Below, piece by piece: positions 19,501-25,715 of a stretch of 34,582 bases of DNA. Source of the DNA: Flavobacterium sp. CF136 (GTDB taxonomy: Bacteria; Bacteroidota; Bacteroidia; Flavobacteriales; Flavobacteriaceae); assembly GCF_000282055.1 (NCBI RefSeq), contig NZ_AKJZ01000030.1, forward strand, positions 1 through 34,582, read 5' to 3'. Position 1 is the first letter of the stretch; each line of letters starts with the position of its first letter. The notes beneath the pieces are model-generated. The model was not told the origin of the DNA and did no database searches. It worked only from the letters and a program-made list of their open reading frames with translations. Both the position numbers and the translations under genes were made by a program.

Positions 19501-19517
19501 CCCCTAATACGTTCTTT

Positions 19518-20759
19518 CTAATTGGATTTATAGGTCAATAATGACTGTTCATCTTCTTTAAGTTTTTTATACCTTAACAAAGCTTCCACATAATAATAAT
19601 CTGCATAAATAATTGAATAATCAATCTCAGAACCGGCAGGTTTATGTCCTGTTGAATGTAATAAGCAAGCTGTATTTTTATCTCCGCTTTGATAATTTTT
19701 CGAAAGTTCTTTTAGCATCCCTTCCGCTTTATTAAAATATTCTTTGGCTAAAACTGCATCTTGTGCATATGTAGCTAATTCTAAAAGAGCTGAAGCTGTA
19801 ACTGCTGCTGCAGAAGCGTCTCTTGGTGCATTTGGAATCGCCGGGTCATCAAAATCCCAATAAGGAATCAGGTCATTTGGCAGTTGATCTAAATAGACAC
19901 GGGTTACTTTTTGGGCAAAATCTAAAAATTTAGGATCTTTTGTTTCCCTATAAACCATAGTATAACCATATATTGCCCAAGCCTGACCACGGGCCCACAT
20001 ACTGCTGTCGCTATAACCCTGATGCGTTATTCCTTTTATTTTCTTACCCGTATCTTTATCATACACCACTACATGATAGGAAGTATAATCGGGTCTGAAA
20101 TGATTTTGCATCGTAACTGTGGCATGACTGACAGCCATATCGTATAATGATTTGTCTCCTCCATTTTTTGATGCCCAAAATAATAATTCCAAATTAATCA
20201 TGTTGTCCATGATGGTATTATGCTGAGGCCATTCCATATTAGGAACTTTTCGGGGCCACGAAAGAATGGTCCCTACTTTTGGATTAAAAAGTGTCGCCAA
20301 AGTATCTGCGGCTTTAAGAATTATATCTTTATATGCCGGATTTTTTGTCAGGCGGTACCCATTACCAAAACTATTGAAAACCTGAAATCCTAAATCATGG
20401 TCTAAAGCCGGAGTGACTGCAAGTGGTGCCAGATAATTGGTATATTTATCGGCAGCTGTTTTCCATTTATTATCTCCTGTAAATTCATATAAATACCAAA
20501 GTTCCCCGGGCCAGAAACCGCTGGTCCAGTCTTTATAATCAACATAATTCCACTCTTTACTATTTGTCGCTATACTTCTGGGAATATTACCGTCATTAGG
20601 TATCAGTTTTAAAGCATTTGTAGATTGTTTTACACAATAAGTCAATTGTGCGTCTACATCAAAATCGTCATTTTGTTTGCCGTTATTTATTTTATTAGCA
20701 CAGCCTGTCATAACCATTGTTATAAAAAGCGAACCTAAAATTTGTAATTTAATATTCAT
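19518..20759 (-). CDS. GH88 unsaturated glucuronyl hydrolase, lipoprotein
   Basis: This 413-residue enzyme removes the 4,5-unsaturated glucuronate that lyases leave at the non-reducing end, by hydrating the enol ether. The lipoprotein signal ends LFITMVMTGC (Cys20). The (alpha/alpha)6 barrel has DWTSGFWPGELW (77-88), D122 in LDHDLGFQ, D185 in NTIMDNMINLELL and SSMWARGQAWAIYGY (252-266). The two Asp match the catalytic pair of characterised UGLs. The length is usual. It follows GH127 by 20 bp in a two-gene unit. No classical arabinogalactan lyase is in the window, so its substrate must come from a lyase elsewhere or from the divergent lyase-like protein at 30434-34357. Confidence 0.94.
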   Translation of the reverse strand: MNIKLQILGSLFITMVMTGCANKINNGKQNDDFDVDAQLTYCVKQSTNALKLIPNDGNIPRSIATNSKEWNYVDYKDWTSGFWPGELWYLYEFTGDNKWKTAADKYTNYLAPLAVTPALDHDLGFQVFNSFGNGYRLTKNPAYKDIILKAADTLATLFNPKVGTILSWPRKVPNMEWPQHNTIMDNMINLELLFWASKNGGDKSLYDMAVSHATVTMQNHFRPDYTSYHVVVYDKDTGKKIKGITHQGYSDSSMWARGQAWAIYGYTMVYRETKDPKFLDFAQKVTRVYLDQLPNDLIPYWDFDDPAIPNAPRDASAAAVTASALLELATYAQDAVLAKEYFNKAEGMLKELSKNYQSGDKNTACLLHSTGHKPAGSEIDYSIIYADYYYVEALLRYKKLKEDEQSLLTYKSN

Positions 20760-20779
20760 AATATAATTAATATAAATTT

Positions 20780-22708
20780 TTATTCATTTAAATTCCAATA
20801 GATTACATACCTTTCTCTGTGTATATTATAAATTGGTTTCAAAATATTCCCTGTCCCTTTTATTTTAAACTTAAGAGCTTTATCATCTTCCTTAATGATA
20901 CTTTTTTCTAATTTTTTTCCATCCAAATTCAACTTATTTGAAAAACTTACAGGAATATGATAATCATAAGTATAGTAATCATTATTTAATTTCGGATTGC
21001 TGTAAGGTGCTGGTTCAGCCATACCTTCTGTTCCCATTTCACCTGCCAATACTATAGGACCATAGGTTACAGCCACCACATTTGGATTGTCCGGCGTAGG
21101 GGCAAGTTTAATCTGTATACCAAACGAAACTTCAATCCTGTCTCCATCAGACCATTTACGCTCCAATGTGATATAGCTTCCCGGTTTGACATTAATTATT
21201 TGTTTTTTTCCGTTTACTTTCACTTCAGCACCAGCTGCCCATGATGGATATCTGATACTAATTGGCATACTAACCGGATTCTTGGTACTGAGGGTAAGTG
21301 TGGTACTGCCAACATTTGGAAAACTGGTTTCCTGTTTTACGATAATTCCTTTTTCTTTCCAATTAAGTTCTGACGGAATAAAAAGATTGACATACAGTCC
21401 TTTATCATGATAATAAATAAATTCACCATATTTTGCCTGATTTTCAAAACCACTTCCCACACAACACCAAAATGAATTTTCAGGGGTGCTGTAGACTTTA
21501 TGGGCACCGGGCATCATAGGCAAAAAATAAGCCACCATCCCTGTCTTTGGATCCTGCTGCCCCAAAATGTGATTATAAAGTGCTTTTTCATAATAATCCA
21601 CATATTTTATTTGCGGATTAACCCCATACAAATGACGGGTAAGCTTTAACATATTGTACACATTACAAGACTCTCCTGTAAAGCCGCTTAAATGTTCTGA
21701 AAGATGGTCCGGTTCAAAAAATTTCTCTTTATCACTATTACTGCCCGTGACAAATGTGTGATGATTGACAACAGTATTCCAAAAAAATTCAGGGATTTCA
21801 CGATTTTTACTTCCTCCCTCTAATTCATAATCACGAGAAATACCTATCAGCTTTGGGATGTAAGTATTTGCGTGTTTTTTATTAAGATTGTCTGTTTTAT
21901 TCAAAAGTGGATCCAATGCATCTTCGTGATAAAAAAATTCGGCAAGGAATTTATATTTACTCTCTGCTGTAATTTCATATAAAGCATAAAAAGAGTCGTT
22001 CATTCCTCCAAATTCATTTCTAAGCATTCTTTTGCGCTCTTCATTGGTCAGGGATTTCAACTTCTCATAAGCCCAATCTGCCATCCCTTTAACAATTTCT
22101 AATGCTGGTTCACTATCACAATAAAGGTATTGATCCATTAAACCCGAGAAAAGTTTATGCTGTGTGTACCAGGGCGCCCAAACACTTTTTCCTGCAATTG
22201 CACGGTCTATTAAATTTTGCGGGAATGCACTTAAATACCCGTTTTGATTCAATACTTTTTGAACCTCATCCAACCCCGTAACCAAACTGTCTGCTTTAAT
22301 TTTATACATTTTCTCTCCGGTAGCAGCATACAATAAGGCAAGGCCAGAAAGAATATGCCCCGTACTGTGACCTCTAAGATCACAATCAAGTGATTCCCAG
22401 CCGCCTAATTTATCAACTGTAAAATAGCCTCCTTCCTGACTACTAAAAACGCCCGCATTAGTTTTAAAACTATGCAATAATCGCTTGGTACTGATATCCA
22501 TAATCCACTTACTTTCACGCATCATATTATCCTTAAACGGGCTGTCCAGTAATTTTACGTCCTGAAGATTAAATCCTAAAACTTTTACGTTTTTGGTATC
22601 GTCCATCTTCAGTTTACCTTCGTGTTGTCCCGGATAATGGGATTGCCCATACATATTTATTGACAATCCAATAACCAGGGTTAAACACTTAATCATACCG
22701 TATTTCAT
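20780..22708 (-). CDS. GH127/GH146-type beta-L-arabinofuranosidase
   Basis: This 642-residue protein of the former DUF1680 group hydrolyses beta-L-arabinofuranosides using a zinc-bound cysteine nucleophile. The signal peptide is about 1-22 (SINMYGQS). The helical barrel carries LGGWESLDCDLRGHSTGHILSG (within 101-122) and WAPWYTQHKLFSGLMDQY (177-194). The metal and catalytic set is E346 and C348 in GESCNVYNMLKLTRHLY, and C415-C416 in NSFWCCVGSGFENQ. C415 is the expected nucleophile, by analogy with E338/C340/C417/C418 of the bifidobacterial HypBA1. C-terminal beta domains follow. It heads the GH127-GH88 unit. A shared operator-like motif lies about 183-215 bp upstream. GH127 and GH146 cannot be separated here. 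Confidence 0.92.
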   Translation of the reverse strand: MKYGMIKCLTLVIGLSINMYGQSHYPGQHEGKLKMDDTKNVKVLGFNLQDVKLLDSPFKDNMMRESKWIMDISTKRLLHSFKTNAGVFSSQEGGYFTVDKLGGWESLDCDLRGHSTGHILSGLALLYAATGEKMYKIKADSLVTGLDEVQKVLNQNGYLSAFPQNLIDRAIAGKSVWAPWYTQHKLFSGLMDQYLYCDSEPALEIVKGMADWAYEKLKSLTNEERKRMLRNEFGGMNDSFYALYEITAESKYKFLAEFFYHEDALDPLLNKTDNLNKKHANTYIPKLIGISRDYELEGGSKNREIPEFFWNTVVNHHTFVTGSNSDKEKFFEPDHLSEHLSGFTGESCNVYNMLKLTRHLYGVNPQIKYVDYYEKALYNHILGQQDPKTGMVAYFLPMMPGAHKVYSTPENSFWCCVGSGFENQAKYGEFIYYHDKGLYVNLFIPSELNWKEKGIIVKQETSFPNVGSTTLTLSTKNPVSMPISIRYPSWAAGAEVKVNGKKQIINVKPGSYITLERKWSDGDRIEVSFGIQIKLAPTPDNPNVVAVTYGPIVLAGEMGTEGMAEPAPYSNPKLNNDYYTYDYHIPVSFSNKLNLDGKKLEKSIIKEDDKALKFKIKGTGNILKPIYNIHRERYVIYWNLNE

Positions 22709-22818
22709 ATATTTATTTAAAAATTATATTGTACTTCCCAGTTGTAAGCGATACTGTTTATTAATTTTTCAATTAAGAAATTTTCGCCTTCTAAGGTTCA
22801 TTTGTCCATACGATTTAC

Positions 22819-22936
22819 CCCCCTCATAACAATAAAAAATTATCCTTGTTTAAGGATATTCAATGTTACTGAGAATAATAATGATGGATGATAAATTATG
22901 ATGCAATCACTATAAATTATAGTTATTATGAGGGGG
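22819..22936. repeat. Long inverted repeat enclosing the GH127 upstream motif
   Basis: CCCCCTCATAA (22819-22829) is the exact reverse complement of TTATGAGGGGG (22926-22936). The match extends imperfectly outward to about 15 bases per arm through ATTT/AAAT. The arms are 96 bp apart and stand out by their C/G runs in AT-rich DNA. They could be regulator sites or ends of a small element; the function is unknown. Confidence 0.5.
22891..22923. promoter_or_regulatory. Candidate operator upstream of GH127 (copy 2 of shared motif)
   Basis: It matches 16897-16929 with two substitutions, sharing TTATGATGCAATC, CTATAAATTATAG and the same spacing. Here the left arm is ATAAATTAT, making a direct rather than inverted match to the right arm, while the CTATAA-A-TTATAG palindrome is intact. 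It lies 183-215 bp from the GH127 start. Co-regulation with SusC2-SusD2 is inferred. Confidence 0.55.
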
Positions 22937-23121
22937 AAATCATGTAAAAACAGGGATTAACGCTAAAATCAAAATAAAAGAGATCTGATTTGGGAATAAT
23001 AAATTACCTGTATTTAAACAAATTTTAAAGGTTGCTGATATTGATTGACTGGAGAAAAAACATGTTTAATTGGAGAGATGGTAAACTAAATGGATCAAAT
23101 CCGGCACTAATTTAACTTCAA

Positions 23122-23196
23122 CAAAAAAGAGGCTGTCTCACAACTTGCGAAACAGCCCCTTATTCATTTTTGTATGGATTACTCGATCATATAAAA
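23122..23196 (-). terminator. Terminator-bearing repeat, copy 1 (after the FGE-like gene)
   Basis: On the minus strand, AAGGGGCTGTTTC (23150-23162) pairs with the region 23129-23141 and the stem runs into a T-run (plus-strand A run 23123-23128). This makes a strong intrinsic terminator about 160 bp beyond the FGE-like gene. The sequence is nearly the same as 25302-25373. The similarity continues outside the stem through TTATTCATTTTTGTAT and GATTACTC to ATATAAA, so it is a repeat and not just a similar hairpin. Confidence 0.7.
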
Positions 23197-23321
23197 ACAG
23201 GTTTTTTGCGGATTTTATTTATGTCCTAATGGCAAAATGATGCTCTGTTAGAAGTCAAAATTTGTATGATTTCTAGTTAGGTCATTATGATTCTGAACCC
23301 GAATGAATTTATTAACTAATT

Positions 23322-24155
23322 TTATAAATTTCTACAAACTCTAAAACCCTGGTCAGGGCCTTTTCCATTGGCTTGAAAATTAGCTCGAAAATTAGTTTCG
23401 CAACAAAATAAAGCTCCAATCCAACCTCCTCCCTTCCACGCTCGGCTAAAAGGTTCTCCGGTTTTGTTGTTTATATTTGAATCGTAACACCATTCTCTAA
23501 CATTGCCTGACATATCATTTAGCCCAAGTTCATTTTTCAATTTGCTTCCTACAGTTTTTGTTTGGCAATGATTGGCCTCTATATTTTTCCAATTCCAATC
23601 ACCATTTAATAATTTATCTCCGGTATTTTTCCAGGACCAAGTAGTTACGTCCGGGTCATCGCTGCCACTATATTTATAGCTTTTACTAAGTTGGCCGCCG
23701 CTGGCTGCATATTCCCATTCTGCTTCTGTAGGTAAGCGGTATCCATTTGATTCAGCCTGGATGCTGATGAACCATTTTACATCATCGTATTCATTATTGT
23801 TATTTGGGTCTTTCGTTGTTTTATCAATAATATAATATTTTTCTAAACCTTCTTTTTCACTTCGGGCATTACAATATTCTATGCAATCATACCAACTTAT
23901 TGTTTCTACAGGCAAAGAATCACACAAAAAATGAGAGGGATTATTACCCATCGTTGCTTTCCATTCTTTTTGAGTGATTTCATTTATTCCAATATAAAAA
24001 TCGTTAATTTTTTCATTTTTAGCATAAAATTTAGAATAGATATTTTTGAATACGCCTCCTTTTACCAAAACAAAATGTTCAGGTGTTTCTTTTGAACAGG
24101 AAGAAAAGAGAATAATTATCGATAAATTAATAAAATAAAATACAGTTTTTTTCAT
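23322..24155 (-). CDS. FGE/SUMF1-domain lipoprotein lacking the first catalytic Cys
   Basis: This 277-residue formylglycine-generating-enzyme-like protein may have a non-enzymatic role. The frame runs up to 24224, but the start at 24155 gives a good lipoprotein signal (MKKTVFYFINLSIIILFSSC, Cys20). It also avoids coding through the hairpin at 24195-24229. Domain marks are FVLVKGGVF (28-36), EITQKEWKATMGNNPSHF (59-76), LPVETISWYDCIEYCNA (81-97), YRLPTEAEWEYAA (139-151), GLNDMSGNVREW (211-222) and DQGFRVCR (268-275). In active FGEs, KGGSxxC-x4-C carries both catalytic Cys. Here the segment is KGGGWIGALFCC, with Gly247 at the first position and Cys251-Cys252 at or next to the second. No sulfatase gene is near. 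It lies downstream of GH11; GldK-like structural roles are an alternative. Confidence 0.88.
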   Translation of the reverse strand: MKKTVFYFINLSIIILFSSCSKETPEHFVLVKGGVFKNIYSKFYAKNEKINDFYIGINEITQKEWKATMGNNPSHFLCDSLPVETISWYDCIEYCNARSEKEGLEKYYIIDKTTKDPNNNNEYDDVKWFISIQAESNGYRLPTEAEWEYAASGGQLSKSYKYSGSDDPDVTTWSWKNTGDKLLNGDWNWKNIEANHCQTKTVGSKLKNELGLNDMSGNVREWCYDSNINNKTGEPFSRAWKGGGWIGALFCCETNFRANFQANGKGPDQGFRVCRNL

Positions 24156-24194
24156 TTGGTTGTTTTTTAGGCTTGCAATTCTAGGTATATATTT

Positions 24195-24229
24195 AAAAAT
24201 GCCGGACAAATTATCATCCAGCATTTTTT
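24195..24229 (-). terminator. Hairpin terminator or attenuator between GH11 and the FGE-like gene
   Basis: On the minus strand, AAAAATGCTGGA pairs with TCCGGCATTTTT through 12 bp including one G-T pair, with a 10-base loop and trailing T residues. It lies 22 bp after the GH11 stop and about 40 bp before the FGE-like start, so the second gene may depend on read-through. Confidence 0.65.
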
Positions 24230-24250
24230 AAAAAGTAAAGTGTTATTTGA

Positions 24251-24964
24251 TTACCAAACGGTTGCATTAATAGAACCTGTTTTTCCGCCAAAAGCTTCAA
24301 TAGCAAGCACTTGGTAATTGAATGTACCAAAACCTTTTCCACCTTTGTTTTTCCAGTTATTAATATGGTTGGCCATTGTAATTGTTTTATTAGAACCTGT
24401 AGAAGAACCTCCCCAACGATCTATGTATTGCCAAAAAGTAGCAGTGCCAATAATAGAAGGGGCATTTACTCTTTGGTTTCTAACAAAATTGTAAGTATGT
24501 CCATCACTGCTTACAGTATTTACAGCAGAACCATTTATGTTATTCCCTTTTTCACAAATATAATATTCAATTAATGGACTTGTTGTCCAGCCATACACTC
24601 CAACAAAGTCATAACTGCCAGACAATGATCCGATGTTATAACCAATGTTTTTTGCAGAACCGGGATTCCATCCTTTTCCACCCACCACATCATTACAACC
24701 GCTGTAAGTAATTGCAAAATTACCATTGGCTCCTTGTGTTATATCAGCCTTACCTCCTTCTTGATACAATGTCCAAAAAAAGCTTCCGCTTGTTCCTTGT
24801 TTTGAACTTACATTTCCATTTTCAGGTGTAACATAGCCTTCTGTTCGTACACCCGAAACATTTGCAACCTCTTTGGTATTTGTTTCTTCTGTTGTGCAGC
24901 TAGCAAATACAAGTAATACTCCAGCCATTAGGCTTACATTTTTAAAAAATTGTTTTTTTTTCAT
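24251..24964 (-). CDS. GH11 endo-beta-1,4-xylanase-like lipoprotein
   Basis: This 237-residue protein would cut xylan internally from the cell surface or periplasm. The lipoprotein signal ends MAGVLLVFASC (Cys23), followed by a short polar linker. Residues 50-237 give the GH11 jelly roll: FFWTLYQEGGKADITQGANG (62-81), VVGGKGWNPGSAKNIGYN (93-110), VYGWTTSPLIEYYI (123-136, nucleophile E133), a thumb-like PSIIGTATFWQY (169-180), MANHINNW (197-204) and FNYQVLAIEAFGG (215-227, acid/base E223). The usual QYWSVR thumb ending is altered to QYIDRW, so kinetics or substrate may differ. It sits with the FGE-like gene between two repeat copies. A TAnnTTTG-type box lies about 62 bp upstream. Confidence 0.9.
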   Translation of the reverse strand: MKKKQFFKNVSLMAGVLLVFASCTTEETNTKEVANVSGVRTEGYVTPENGNVSSKQGTSGSFFWTLYQEGGKADITQGANGNFAITYSGCNDVVGGKGWNPGSAKNIGYNIGSLSGSYDFVGVYGWTTSPLIEYYICEKGNNINGSAVNTVSSDGHTYNFVRNQRVNAPSIIGTATFWQYIDRWGGSSTGSNKTITMANHINNWKNKGGKGFGTFNYQVLAIEAFGGKTGSINATVW

Positions 24965-25025
24965 TTTTATTGGTTTATTAGGTTAGTTTACAATGGGTTG
25001 CTTTCAACACAACCGATTGTTCTTA

Positions 25026-25033
25026 CAAATATA
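25026..25033 (-). promoter_or_regulatory. Candidate -7 box for GH11
   Basis: On the minus strand this reads TATATTTG, a perfect TAnnTTTG match to the Bacteroidota -7 consensus. A TTTG lies 25 bases further upstream (25059-25062), slightly farther than the usual spacing. It predicts a leader of roughly 55 bases. Confidence 0.45.
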
Positions 25034-25160
25034 GGTTTTTTTTTACACAACTGACATCCAAAAGTTTAACTAAAAAGATTGCCTGAGAAATCTTTAGATT
25101 TGGAAATACTTTCAAAATTTTTAAATATGCCAAAATTTCACATAAATAGGGAGATTACTC

Positions 25161-25300
25161 TCACCCCCAACGCGCTGGCTCTCGCACATGGTGGTCTCTT
25201 TAGACTTCTGAAACTCTCGTAATGTCATTACTAATACTTCCTATCAACTCGGCCTGTACAGGGACTTCCACTCTGCCAGAAAAAGACCATGCCCGACATA
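25161..25300. other. GC-rich segment of unknown origin
   Basis: G+C is 25 of 40 at 25161-25200 and 31 of 60 at 25241-25300, well above its AT-rich surroundings. It includes CCCCCAACGCGCTGGCTCTC and directly abuts the terminator repeat. It looks like a remnant of transferred DNA (IS or intron end), but no family was identified. Confidence 0.4.
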
Positions 25301-25301
25301 C

Positions 25302-25373
25302 CAAAAAAGGCTGTCTCACAATTTGCGAAACAGCCTCTTATTCATTTTTGTATGATTACTCAGACCATATAAA
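25302..25373 (-). terminator. Terminator-bearing repeat, copy 2 (after the 80-residue gene)
   Basis: On the minus strand, AAGAGGCTGTTTC pairs with GAGACAGCCTTTT in about 13 bp with a short loop and then T residues. It lies about 90-160 bp beyond the stop of the 80-residue gene. It matches copy 1 (23122-23196) with only a few substitutions and small gaps. Changes in the stem keep pairing through G-T pairs. Confidence 0.7.
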
Positions 25374-25464
25374 CCTAAAATATGAATTCTCACGGACTTG
25401 TTTTAGTTATGAAAATTCCTCAATAAAATCCCAATCAAAAATACAATCAGGATTTATATATAAT

Positions 25465-25707
25465 TTAATTAATATTATTTTCTCTGGTACTCTTTCTTAT
25501 AATGTAACATCCTAAAATTGAACCTAAAATAATAACAGGAATTATCCAGTCATCTACAGGAACTGCTGGTGGAACATTCCCGACATCATCGACATCATCT
25601 GTAAAAGGGGGAGGAGGCTGAGCATGTGCACCAACAACTACTACCAATAAGAATAATAATAAAAACAACTTGATATTTTTCAAGCTATTAATAGCTTTAT
25701 TTTTCAT
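25465..25707 (-). CDS. 80-residue exported membrane-anchored protein (PID-CTERM-like)
   Basis: This is a small protein of unknown function. A signal-like hydrophobic run lies at about 14-30 and ends AHAQ. Next come the Pro/Asp-rich stretch PPPPFTDDVDDVGNVPPAVP, the turn PVDDW, a hydrophobic helix WIIPVIILGSILGCYII, and a basic tail RKSTRENNIN. This tripartite layout (signal, Pro-rich linker, PxD turn, helix, basic end) resembles the small Bacteroidota proteins called PID-CTERM sorting-domain proteins; the assignment is from memory of the pattern. It starts 8 bp after the stop of the 1383-residue T9SS substrate and must be co-transcribed with it, suggesting a role in its export, anchoring or sorting. 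The hairpin repeat at 25302-25373 ends the unit. Confidence 0.7.
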   Translation of the reverse strand: MKNKAINSLKNIKLFLLLFLLVVVVGAHAQPPPPFTDDVDDVGNVPPAVPVDDWIIPVIILGSILGCYIIRKSTRENNIN

Positions 25708-25715
25708 AGCTTTAA

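Larger units (their letters stand above)
22709..23321. other. 613-bp intergenic region upstream of GH127
   Basis: This is the longest gene-free stretch in the window. It holds the presumed GH127 promoter region, an inverted repeat (22819-22829 with 22926-22936), the shared motif inside it (22891-22923) and the terminator repeat at 23122-23196. No credible small gene or RNA was recognised in the remainder. Confidence 0.6.
24965..25464. other. 500-bp intergenic region upstream of GH11
   Basis: It holds the GH11 promoter box (25026-25033), an unusually GC-rich stretch of unknown origin (25161-25300) and terminator repeat copy 2 (25302-25373). A plus-strand open frame from 25222 crosses the GC-rich stretch and the repeat but has no recognisable domain or signal and is not called. 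Confidence 0.6.

Noticed and set aside
23322..24155. Active sulfatase-maturing enzyme
   Set aside because: One catalytic Cys position is Gly and no sulfatase gene is present in the window.
24251..24964. Hypothetical lipoprotein of unknown function
   Set aside because: The GH11 signature blocks (GGKGWNPGSA, YGWTTSPLIEYYI, PSIIGTATFWQY, E223) are too consistent to leave unassigned.
25222..25515. Plus-strand open frame of 97 codons across the GC-rich segment and terminator repeat
   Set aside because: No recognisable domain or signal. It runs through a terminator hairpin and into the end of the 80-residue gene on the other strand, so it is most likely chance.
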